Below, in pieces: positions 55,371 to 64,000 of a DNA stretch of 64,000 nt. The stretch is taken from the NCBI GenBank assembly GCA_918026815.1, contig CAKJVC010000061.1, positions 62,001-126,000 on the forward strand. The letters are read 5' to 3'. The position numbers and the translations under genes were made by a program. Every line of letters starts with the position of its first letter. Within the stretch, counting starts at the first letter, position 1. The DNA comes from Chalara sp. BL73 (taxonomy: Eukaryota; Ascomycota; Leotiomycetes; Helotiales). Below the pieces are notes generated by a model. It had not been told where the DNA came from. It was given only the letters and a program-made list of their open reading frames with translations, and ran no database searches.

Positions 55371-55571
55371 ATCGAACATCTTGCCAGTACTTCCTCCACG
55401 CAGAAACTTCTTCCACTCCTCCTCTCTCAGCTCATATAGTGTCGTCTCCCCTCGAGAATTTCGCCCAGCAGGTGCTCCAGGCGGTGAGGTTGGCTCGGGA
55501 ATCATCTGATTGGGAGGAGTCGTCGGTCGCTTCTTCGGATCAGCCTCGGGCTGCTGATGGATCTCTGGCAT
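55371..55571 (-). CDS. Possible small proline-rich protein (hypothetical)
   Basis: From the ATG at 55571 (MPEIHQQPEADPKKRPTTPP) the frame runs 66 residues, ending near LREEEWKKFLRGGSTGKMFDH-like sequence (stop at about 55365-55373). The first half is proline-rich and disordered, the second half (GETTLYELREEEWKKFLRGG) looks like a short amphipathic helix. An upstream in-frame ATG at 55673 would add 34 residues. I do not recognise a family. The composition is more protein-like than the surrounding desert, which is the only reason to list it. Confidence 0.35.
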
Positions 55572-56309
55572 CTTGGTAGCTTGGTATAGAGCATATACTA
55601 TGGTGCTGTTATGGTTATATTGAGTTTTGCTCTTTATTGTCGATGTGTGGGGATTGGTGGGTGGGTGTGGCACTGGTTAGTATTGTGCATGTTCGAAAGG
55701 ATGCTTTCTTTGTCGATTTACTTTAAACCCAACGATAAAAATACACACACTGGCTAGACTTGTTTTGTAACCAAAAACCTTGAGAGTGGATGCTTTATCA
55801 GAGCTGGTGAATATTGCAAACAGGCAGGAATCACAAAATGAAAATATGAAACAGTAATAACGAGATATTGGATACATTCAGCTGGAAGCGCGCTTGTCCT
55901 TTAATGATTCTTGAGTGTACAATACGGAATGCAAACATTTATTCAATCAAGATTGTTTGAACAAAGCAGGCGTCAATGAATGATCGCCAACAGACAAGCT
56001 GGTTGAAGATAGACCCGCCTACTTGAAAGGAGAAATCATGGCGAGAACTATCGGCGGTTCTGGGCTCCTTTACTAAACCTGTAAGAAGCTTTGACCTGTA
56101 CTGATTTGTGTCTATATTTGAGGGTCGGTGGAGACCTGTAAGGCTCGCTTCATACGGATAATATATCCTGTATGTCTAAAAGTCTAGAAACTCTTCCAGA
56201 TTAGTTCTTACCTTGGCAAACAACATAATATCATCTGCTTATGCCCAACCCCATACCCAAAGCGAAGGGATATATTGAAAAAGTGCTGCCAATGCCCATC
56301 CCCAACCAG
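55572..56309. other. Intergenic region
   Basis: About 740 bp; no supported feature apart from the possible leader of the small frame. Confidence 0.4.
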
Positions 56310-57010
56310 TCAATTTCTGGAGCTGACTAGAGCTAGGTAAACACCCCAGATCATCCCTGCGAATCCTCCCACGAGGTTTCTTTTTTCCACACTCTTCACG
56401 ACTGTGAAATTGAGCAAGCTTACGGCAGGCCATAACCTCCAGCCAGCGCTCATCAATCCCCAAAAGTCCTGCTTGGATATCTGAATGGCCTGATCTAAAG
56501 TTGCGCCTTTGAAACCCGCAAATATGAAGGAGAAGAGGAGAGTGTTGACCGCAGCGCCAATGGTTTGGTCTAAGATAAATTTCGTGATGGTGTTTGGTAT
56601 GTGGAGTTTGTGCTCCAAAATCTCGTCCGCCTTCTGCTCCCTGTCGAGCTCTTTCTCATTACTATTGGAGGCGGCAGAAATGGCAGACTTCGAGGGGACG
56701 AGACGTGCAGCAGGGAATGTCGACTCGAGATAAGTTTGCCTAGACAAAATCAGTTTGAGCTTCTCGAGGAATTTTGCAGAGTCTACCATAGGAAATTAGG
56801 CGGGCAAGTGAGGATAGTAAATGCAATGAACTGCGCAAGCTGCGTGAAATCTATGGTAAATGGCGCCTGTTATACTATCAGATATTGCGTGAAGAGTGGG
56901 ATCTGTAGTCTTACATCACTCTTGAATATTGTGATGGCTTGTCCAATGAGACAACTTGTGCCAGCAAGGATACAGGCTTGTATCGTTGTGCTCACTACGG
57001 GAGATGCCAT
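56310..57010 (-). CDS. Mpv17/PMP22-family membrane protein
   Basis: Three exons on the minus strand: 56915-57010, 56787-56866 and 56310-56739, in frame, 201 residues. It starts MASPVVSTTIQACILAGTSC and continues across intron 1 into APFTIDFTQLAQFIAF and TCPPNFLW, then across intron 2 into QTYLESTFPAARLVP. The C-terminal half carries the Mpv17 signature: KFILDQTIGAAVNTLLFSF, the FWGLMSAGWRLWPAVSLLNF segment and KRNLVGGFAGMIWGVYLALV, with four predicted helices. Family members sit in peroxisomal, mitochondrial or vacuolar membranes and may form channels (Woronin-body tethering in some fungi; Mpv17/Sym1 in mitochondria). The intron 2 junction was chosen because reading through gives a TAG directly after FLW. 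The protein lacks an evident presequence, which favours the peroxisomal branch weakly. Confidence 0.87.
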
Positions 57011-57510
57011 CTTCGTGATAGCCGCAGCACAAAAAATGAAATGGAAAGAGATGCTGCTGTTTTAAGGTTGTGGTGTCTGGCATCATAGGATCATGGTTAA
57101 TAATGAGAAATGCTGTCTCGCCGCACGATGACGTGGAAATCGGTAAAGTCTTGCTCGGGCCGAAGATCCATGCTATTTCTCGGGTATCATATCCTTGCAC
57201 AGAAGCTACACGTTAGCCGACTGGCCGACTGGAATCATTGGTGCAGTGAAGTTTACCCAGTTTTTGTGGATTAAAGGATCATATGATATGATACTAAATA
57301 AGGGTGCCATGATATATATTCTTGAGTAGTAAGTCTTGAGTAGGAAGTTTATCTAATCCGAGACTCGACCAGTTGCCAATACTTTGACCAACTCGAGATT
57401 GCACTGTGGAGATTAGACTTCCTCATCGTGTGCTTGGTACTCTAGAGCTCGAACTATTCCATTCTATCATTTCCACAAAACAGTATGCGATAACAGGCTC
57501 CATTGCTACT
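57011..57510. other. Intergenic region
   Basis: 500 bp between the Mpv17-type gene (minus) and the APH-like relic (plus). No feature seen. Confidence 0.4.
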
Positions 57511-57839
57511 ATGTCTTCCTATTCAGAGTATTCGTTGGATATTGCAATTGCAGAATTCTTCGCCGAGACGTCTGCAACTCGGGAAGCATGCGACACTAAA
57601 TCCGCAGGCCTTGTTGAGGGGAAGTTACCCCTGTGACCGTGCAGGGCAACTGTAGCTACTCAGTCTATGCTGGACCTGAATTCGAATTCGAATTCGTTGT
57701 CCAGTTTTGTCTCAGGTCTTTGATGCTTGAATCGGAGACTGTGGCTGTTGCGCAAGAAATATATGGCACCCATATCCCTAATGCTTCATTCTATGGACAG
57801 CTGGGAGAAAATGGCAAAGAACCACATTGCCGTACCTAA
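57511..57839 (+). pseudogene. APH-like (phosphotransferase-superfamily) kinase, broken N-terminal fragment
   Basis: From ATG 57511 the frame reads MSSYSEYSLDIAIAEFFAET and ATREACDTKSAGLVEG, then stops at about 57634-57636. The adjacent frame continues with the family-like VTVQGNCSYSVYAGPE, FEFVVQFCLRSLML, ETVAVAQEIYG and PNASFYGQLGENGKEP before stopping at 57837. This is the order seen at the N-terminus of fungal aminoglycoside-phosphotransferase-like proteins (glycine loop, VVQFR, ET..A..IYG, GQ.G....P). A frame change of one base lies near 57615-57635, and the catalytic H-x-D and D-F-G regions are absent downstream. A six-base GAATTC unit repeated three times sits inside. I see no intron that would repair both breaks. 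Confidence 0.6.
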
Positions 57840-58978
57840 CTTACCTGCTTATCTATCTACCTCATCAAATAATGCCGATATGCAGCGAACTATTTACAAA
57901 TGACTGAATAGTAGGTGCTTGAGGTACTGAGAAAAGACAGCATCGGCTGTCGCCCAACTCCTCTCTTCTCCAGGCACGATTTTCTCCACTTTCTGATTCC
58001 GTCAAGACTTTGGAATGCATCGCATGATCAGTCCTCTCTTTGGCCACGGCGCGGAAAGCACCAAATTGCACCTTGACTTGGCGCTTGTACATTTGTCCTT
58101 TTTTGGCCTTATTGGCCCCATTTGACAGACTTCTTGCAAACGCGTCGACTTCCCCTGGTCCCTGTTTCAAATATCCGCAACCACGGACTCCTCCTGATCC
58201 TCAAGAAGCTTGTATCGTGAAGGCTATTGTTTTATCTCCTATTAACCTCTATCGCATCCTGAGCTTATTGATGCCAAATAGTTGGAGCTTCAAATGACCG
58301 TTTTCTGCAAGATTGTGGTACGGACGGGGGGCTTGATAATTTAGGATTCCTGACTTGCTTCACTGATAGTGTCTTATGAGGTTTGGTAGACGGAAATAAA
58401 ATCATGTATACAGAAATCTCAACTGCCCAACGAGTCCTTCAGGACCTCTTCCATTATCTAGGTACACACTAGACTACCTTCCTAATGTGCAGAGCTAAAC
58501 GAACTCCCCGGCTCGAGATCTTTAGGGAAGCTTAGAAGCATCGAGGACTGGCTATATTCCAATATTCTCGATAGTAAGCTTCGACAAGCATTAACTAGTT
58601 GCTGTAGCACACACAACTGAAAGCCCAAATTACTTAGGGATCTACCAGAAATGTGATACGTTTAAGCATAGCATACAGGCGAACATGAGTGACTTACTAT
58701 CTACTGATGGAAAATGAGCCTATGAAGCAAATACATATTAAGAGAAGTGGACAACTTTGTTGTGTGAGACAGGAAAGTGGATGATGCTTCACCTGAGAAA
58801 TCGCCTTGAGACGATGCTTTAGCTGACTGATCATGTAAGCCTCCTAGAAGTGGGATCGCCGTTCACTTTCAGGTCGTGTTTCAGGAAACGGTTGATGTGT
58901 GTGTGGCCTAGATTCAAAGAGTTGTGCAGGGTAGGTATCACTACTTCTCGAATCATATGCTAAATTCATCCGGCCCCA
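57840..58978. other. Intergenic region after the APH-like relic
   Basis: 1.14 kb with no recognisable coding sequence; the lost C-terminal two-thirds of the APH-like protein are not found here. Confidence 0.45.
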
Positions 58979-59850
58979 TTACTGAGATGTATACGCCCCA
59001 TCAACCACTACTCCCGTCCCATGCACCCACCGAGCTTCGTCACTGGCTAAGAACACCGCAATGCCAGCCACATCCTCAGGATCCCCCATCCTCTGACCGA
59101 AAGGGTGCATACTCTCAATGGCCTTCGTCACTGCCTCGCTGTACTCCGCAAAAGCGCTTTTGATGAATCCGGGACAGATTGCGTTGACATGGATTTTGTA
59201 TGGTGCGAGGTCCAATGCTGATGCTTTTGTAAGGCCCATCACTAAGTGTTTCGACGCAACATAGGCACCTGATATGTTAGTTGATAGCGTTTAAGTCACT
59301 AGAAAAATTTGAGAGACATACAGGCGCTCCGAGTACCTACTTGACCCATAATACTCGCTGTGTTGATAATCCACCCTCGATCACCATTTGGATGTGGGTC
59401 TTGACCCATCATCTGCCGGCTTGCTGCCCGCGTTCCGTAGAATACCCCGTTGCAATTCAGATCCAGGCTCTTTTGCCATGTGTTGTCTTCCATGTCCCAG
59501 ATATTCCTCTTTTCCGTGTTTGTTTCGAATGCTGCCCCAGCGTTGTTGCACATAATATCTACTCTTCCAAGTTCTTGCGCCACTATTTCTATCAGAGCGT
59601 CAACAGATTTTGAAGATGTAACGTCTGTTTGCACGAAAATGCTCTGCCGCCCAAGTGATCGAATGAGCTCGGATGTACTCTCCTTCTCAACAGGGTTACG
59701 AGATATTTCTGAGAGATCAGCGACTACGACGTGCGCACCCTCTCCTGCAAATTTGATAGCAATAGCCCGTCCGATTCCAGAACTTGCACCAGTCACAATC
59801 GCGACTTTGTCTCGTAGCCTTCCATTGTCTACCTGGTTTTGACTTGTCAT
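58979..59850 (-). CDS. Short-chain dehydrogenase/reductase (classical SDR)
   Basis: Two exons, 59322-59850 and 58979-59268, joined across a 53-bp GTATGT..CAG intron, give 272 residues. Motifs are complete: the cofactor loop VAIVTGASSGIGRAIA (T-G-x3-G-x-G), acidic VVVADLSE favouring NAD(H), the structural NNAGA, the catalytic IINTAS and the Y-x3-K motif AYVASKHLVMGL created by the splice. The tail, ICPGFIKSAF, the GQRMGDPEDVAGIAVFLASD block and VVVDGAY, is that of a classical SDR. The substrate is unknown; nothing in the neighbourhood suggests a pathway. An in-frame ATG at 59979 would add a 43-residue arginine-rich extension that resembles a mitochondrial presequence; the start at 59850 (MTSQNQVDNGRLRDK) is the usual SDR start. 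Confidence 0.9.
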
Positions 59851-61488
59851 GACGAACCGCCTAGCACGTTCAGCAAGTCTGTGTGGTATTTGATGCTGGT
59901 GTATATGATGATACAGAATAGCATAGCGTAGGGAAGAAGATGTATATGCAGGTGGAGTAGCCATGATTCCTGGGTGCAATGTCGGTCCGGTCCGAGGTTC
60001 TTGGTGCCGGGGAATTCCCCTCTTTTACCCCTCATTGTTCGTTCCACTGCTCTTTGTTGCATGTTGGTTCTTTCGTGATTGTCGCATCAAAGCTTTCCAC
60101 GAATCATGCCTGATTACAATTCGCCATCGGACAGTGCAGAGGTTTGCTATAGAGTATCTAAACTTGTGCAACGAGGGCGAGTCGCTAGAATAGGGGTTCA
60201 GGGGCTCGCTAATGGGACAGGGGTTGATTCACCTAACTCAGGTGTCCTTGGACTCGAGAAAGACTACAACTAAGGGATTGGTGGTATGAAATTGTTCTTT
60301 GATTCACGAGTTGAGTGCTAAACATAGGATCAGGGCAAGCCATCTCTATTTTCACGATAGATTTGTTGCTCAGTATGCATTGGTTGCAACAACGCTCGGT
60401 CATTCCGAAGAACAAACAATGGTCCTTGTCCAAAGCTTCAGCCACATCCGAATTCTCGTAGTTAATCATCTTTCCAAAATGAATAAAGTATATAACGAAT
60501 TAAATTAGATCCAACGATGTAATAATCGCTATCTTCCCAGGGCAAGAAGGAGTGATGCTGGATAAACTTATTGTTGTTGACAACCAAGTCCGGTTGGTCC
60601 GGACACATAGTAGAGCAAGTCGAGATAGGTGCATTTTAGGGGGATTTGTACAAGCAGCTCAGAAGCTCCGAAAACGCGGTTCGTAGCACTTCGGATTCAC
60701 TTTTGATGGAGTAGACTAGATTGGCAATGTTGAACCGTTGGGAATCGAATGAGTGTGTACGGTATTGTCTCTCATTGGCTGGAGCTTGCGTTGCCTTCGT
60801 CCTATTATTTCGCAATCTACCTGAGAGATGGGGGCCGTGATTGTGGCCCCAGATTTTGTGGCTTCATCGAGCGGGATGTGATAAAGTGCAGAATTTAGGC
60901 TGTTTTCGGGGCCATCCTCTTCACAGCACACCGTTTTGTGGCTCCTATGCGTAGAGCATGTAGAGCACAGGAAGCAGTGGTCTAATATAAGCATGAGCGA
61001 TGCTTCGGTAGGATAAGAAATGAGCTGCAGATGTAAGTTTCGTGTCAGGCTAAAACTCTCGTGCCAATCTGCAGCTACGTGTTAGTAAGTAAGTGTAGGT
61101 AAAGGAGTTGTTGATTAAATTAGAATAAGTCTTTCAATGGCACAGCCTAGATATTGGTGTTGGCGTTTTTGTTTATATATGCGGTTACTCCCATGCTTGC
61201 TCGAGCAGGAGGCAGAGATAATATTATCATTCGTTAAAGATCCACGGCCTATTATATTTTGACACGTGACTGTTATCCAACCATGTTCTGTTTCCCTTCG
61301 GCGCTTCCAATACATCTGGATATAGACATTCTGTGCTGCATCCTCCATGGATTTGATCACTGACATATCGAATTTCTTGGTGATTGCCGAATCAATCATG
61401 TTTCTCTTTTAATACAAGCAATCACCTTATTTGCGCTACAAACCCCCCATCTAGGGACAGCCATTGACCCTACGAAAGTAGGAAGCGT
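59851..61488. other. Gene-poor region
   Basis: About 1.64 kb. Frames of 70-95 codons near 60716-60994 and 61115-61399 (minus) have no family I recognise. No other feature. Confidence 0.45.
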
Positions 61489-62210
61489 TCATTTCAACTC
61501 TCTCTGCATATAATAACTCACATATTCTTTTTGAAAATTCCAGTTTCTCAGATCCGGCCGGTGAATACCTAGGACCCGCCAACCAAATCTCTCATACAAG
61601 CTCTTCCCCATTGAAGATGCTCTTAAGTAGCATGCAGCATTTTCTTCATCTAGTATCTGTGTGAAGGCTCGCAATAACGCAGTGCCAATGCCCTTCCTTT
61701 GATACTGTGGGAAAACGGCTAGACTTTCGACTTCTGTTTATTCGTCGCTTTTTTTCAGCACTTGCAGAACGGCTATCAGAGAAAACACAAACCCAGATGG
61801 GTTTATTATTGAAAACAAAAGAAAGAGAGAGGCATACCATATAATGTGTCCAGATCTATACCTAGTGCCTTCCGTCCTTCATCAATACCGCCTAAATACC
61901 AGTCTAAAAAGTTGGCCCTCGTTCCTTCTGGGAGCTCAGGCTTCCAGTCCTCGTCGCTTCCACCAGGGAGCTTCCAGACAATGAAGCCCAATATCTTGGA
62001 GGGGTCAGAGCGAGCGCCAGCGACTAGAAAGCGGAAAGAAGAATTATGAAAAAGAAAACGGAAGCGTGAGGTGAACACCGCGAGACCATCTGCCGGCTTA
62101 GACCATGGTATGCCAAGCGGTTGATCGGCGTTCGTGAGGAAGTCGAGCGATGCGAGGGTATCAATATCAGATACAAGGGCTGGGCGGATCGTTATATCCA
62201 TATTTTGCAT
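61489..62210 (-). CDS. GNAT-family N-acetyltransferase
   Basis: Two exons, 61838-62210 and 61489-61733, with a 104-bp GTATGC..CAG intron, give 205 residues. The first exon starts MQNMDITIRPALVSDIDTLA and contains beta-strand FRFLVAGARSDPSKILGFIVWKL split over the usual second and third strands. The second exon supplies motif A, VESLAVFPQYQRKGIGTAL, with the acetyl-CoA-binding Q-R-x-x-G-x-G/A, and YERFGWRVLGIHRPDL near the end. It transfers acetyl from acetyl-CoA to an amine of an unknown small molecule or protein. The ATG at 62201 (MDITIRP) is an equally good start. Just upstream lies a triple repeat of ATGGTTG on the plus strand (about 62213-62238) in the leader. It is not closely similar in sequence to the GNAT at 2159-2957. 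Confidence 0.88.
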
Positions 62211-62691
62211 GCTGATGGTTGATGGTTGATGGTTGATGGAAAGCGTTGCTGTGGAGCGGCTCTTCCCCGAGTCACGAGGGAATGGAATCCCACCTATCAT
62301 AGGTGAGGTCACCACCAGTCCAACTCTGCCAGCCTAAATCTGATTAAAATACCAATATATATTATTCGAAATGGACAGGGTTTGATGAATGATCTCTTGC
62401 GAATCTTGAACAATATTCATTGATTCACATTCAGTTCTAGTCTTCTAAATGACTCAGAAAGGCTTGTTCTTTGCAACTGTTTGTTAATGATGGTATATAG
62501 TCTTTATCTAGACTTAAATATGAACAATCTATTATTATTATTTTTACATATCTCTTGTTAGGACACAAAGTCGCTTGGTCGAACAGAATATTGAAATTGT
62601 CCCCAAGTCTTTTCAAAACTTGCGTTACTTTGACAAACCATAATAGCTTTGCGACAAACTATTAGTTAAGCTCGGCTAAAAGAAATTGATA
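62211..62691. promoter_or_regulatory. Divergent promoter GNAT / amidoligase
   Basis: 480 bp, AT-rich towards the amidoligase, with a GGTTGAT tandem repeat near the GNAT start. No other feature seen. Confidence 0.4.
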
Positions 62692-63891
62692 ATGCCTTGT
62701 CCACTCACATTCGGAGTAGAACTAGAATTCGCGCTGGCTACAGTGACCGATCGATTCGAGATTCATCTCGAGCTCGAAGGCTCCAAGCGTCATTACTGGT
62801 TCCAGCCTACCCCAGAAGATATCGCCCAGAAGAACAGTTCATTCAGTATTTCGCCCCAAACGATCCATCACCATATCGCCCAGACCCTCAAAGACAACGG
62901 CTTCGCCGCAAACCCTGAGGATCCAGACCCAGGTAAATACAACAACTTCAATATGTGGTCGGTCAAAGAAGACGCCTCCATCGAGCCGCCTGAAGATAAC
63001 CCTTTCATGTATACTTGGATTCCTATCGAGGTAACCTCGCCAAAATTTACATATAGCAAAAATGCTATTAATGAGGTCATGGCAATTTGCAAGCTCATCG
63101 TGGGAACATATATCGTGGACTGCAACAAGACCACGGGTTTGCACGTTCATGTCGGTTATGGCAGTGGAGAAGGTAAGTTTCCCTTCTATGATATCCAGCG
63201 TCTCTTTGCATTTCTGTTTGCGTTTGAGCCGCAGCTCAATAGCCTCCATCCTCCATATCGCCAAAACGATGTCTTCTTCTTACCCATCCGTGCTTCGCCA
63301 GAACTAATTGAGAAGAATGGGAGGATGATGAATCCGCTCGAAGGGCTGCAGGAGATCTTTGCGAGAAAGAACTTCAGAAGCCTCGAAGGCTTGACGAAAA
63401 ATCAATTGCTTGCGGTGAATTTCAGACGGGTCTTCCGTGAGGCGTCTGGATATGTGACGCCTGATGGGAAGATGTCGCGGATCGACCCAGATGGAATTAG
63501 AGAATATGTTGACATTGCAGAGAGGAAACCGACAGTTGAATTCCGTCAGCACGAAGGAACTCTGGACCCGGAACGTGTTCAACACTGGATAGCAACCGTT
63601 ATGGGTATTATGAAGTTTGTAATCGGTATCTGTGAGTACAGACAGCCGAAATATGTAGACCTAATGAGGAAATGTACCAGTGAGACGTTGGAATGCCTCA
63701 ACGATGTAAACATACCCACCTTCGCGGAGTCGGAGTTCACTGTATTTGATCTCCTTCGTGAGATCGGGGTCCCTAAGCAAGCGGATTATTACCAGGAGAG
63801 GGGTATGTTTGTCCATCGGCCGCACTATTACTATCAAAGTTCTTTGCGACGAGCCCCCCGACGGCTTCCCCCCGTCAATACTAGAACATAG
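62692..63891 (+). CDS. Putative amidoligase-domain protein
   Basis: An intronless frame of 399 residues from the ATG at 62692 (MPCPLTFGVELEFALATVTD). The amidoligase-family motifs appear in order: FGVELEF at the very start (a metal/ATP glutamates motif of the glutamine-synthetase/COOH-NH2 ligase fold), the middle TTGLHVHVGYG, and the late RKPTVEFRQHEGTLDPERVQ with the E-F-R-x-H signature. Such proteins are thought to join amine and carboxyl groups with ATP; in bacteria they occur with peptide or nucleotide-modifying operons, while fungal members are uncharacterised. The tail from about residue 365 is basic and tyrosine-rich (RPHYYYQSSLRRAPRR). Nothing nearby identifies a substrate. The stop is at 63889-63891, inside the window. 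Confidence 0.85.
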   Translation: MPCPLTFGVELEFALATVTDRFEIHLELEGSKRHYWFQPTPEDIAQKNSSFSISPQTIHHHIAQTLKDNGFAANPEDPDPGKYNNFNMWSVKEDASIEPPEDNPFMYTWIPIEVTSPKFTYSKNAINEVMAICKLIVGTYIVDCNKTTGLHVHVGYGSGEGKFPFYDIQRLFAFLFAFEPQLNSLHPPYRQNDVFFLPIRASPELIEKNGRMMNPLEGLQEIFARKNFRSLEGLTKNQLLAVNFRRVFREASGYVTPDGKMSRIDPDGIREYVDIAERKPTVEFRQHEGTLDPERVQHWIATVMGIMKFVIGICEYRQPKYVDLMRKCTSETLECLNDVNIPTFAESEFTVFDLLREIGVPKQADYYQERGMFVHRPHYYYQSSLRRAPRRLPPVNTRT

Positions 63892-64000
63892 TGTTGTACC
63901 CATATAAGCCCTATCTTCTAGAATTTATCAATGGTAATCTAGGACTGGATATAATAACTCAAGTTTGTTTAAAATTAAAATAATAACTTGAATCGGCTTC

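Noticed and set aside
62215..62238. Triple TGATGGT repeat as a binding site
   Set aside because: It looks like simple tandem slippage in the GNAT leader; nothing ties it to a regulator.

Overview
This window looks like nuclear DNA of a filamentous ascomycete (Pezizomycotina, possibly Leotiomycetes; the genus cannot be fixed from sequence alone). The evidence is dense intron-bearing genes on both strands, introns mostly of 43-90 bp with GT..AG ends and CTAAC/CTGAC-like branch sites, and fungus-specific families: a HET-domain protein, a short LOV photoreceptor, a TRI12-like MFS pump, an X325/BIM1-like copper protein and methylcitrate-cycle enzymes. I found no tRNA, rRNA, CRISPR array, prokaryotic operon or intact transposon.

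Layout. 0-8 kb is housekeeping: the N-terminal part of DEAH helicase PRP43 (cut by the window edge), TAF10, a GNAT acetyltransferase, mitochondrial ribosomal protein S19 (four exons, one of 16 nt), MRE11, and a mitochondrial-type FAD oxidoreductase. From 8-24 kb lies a metabolic and metal block: malate synthase (PTS1-bearing), a GPI-anchored X325/BIM1-like copper protein, a CTR copper transporter, a FRE-type metalloreductase, then a head-to-head pair of mitochondrial (2-methyl)isocitrate lyase and a citrate-synthase-family enzyme read here as 2-methylcitrate synthase. 24-28.5 kb holds two convergent MFS transporters (TRI12-like and GIT1-like). 30.5-34 kb holds ABD1 (mRNA cap methyltransferase) and RPN7 (proteasome lid), divergently arranged.

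34-64 kb is gene-poorer and more accessory: a LOV protein, a decayed RutA-like flavin monooxygenase, an MFS transporter, a secreted EEP nuclease/phosphodiesterase-fold protein fused to a jacalin-like domain, a large unidentified low-complexity protein, a HET protein, an NCS1 purine/cytosine permease, a bZIP-like factor, about 3.5 kb without recognisable genes, an Mpv17/PMP22 protein, a broken APH-like kinase fragment, an SDR, a second GNAT, and a putative amidoligase.

How the genes could work together. The X325, CTR and FRE genes form a candidate copper-uptake neighbourhood: extracellular Cu(II) binding, reduction to Cu(I), and import. The divergent lyase/synthase pair would supply two of the three steps of the methylcitrate cycle (propionyl-CoA disposal), and malate synthase 7 kb away serves the glyoxylate bypass. 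The last intron of malate synthase sits just before the peroxisomal signal, and its donor supplies an in-frame stop, so intron retention would give a form without PTS1. The RutA-like relic and an intact NCS1 nucleobase permease 11 kb apart hint at lost pyrimidine catabolism, but that link is weak.
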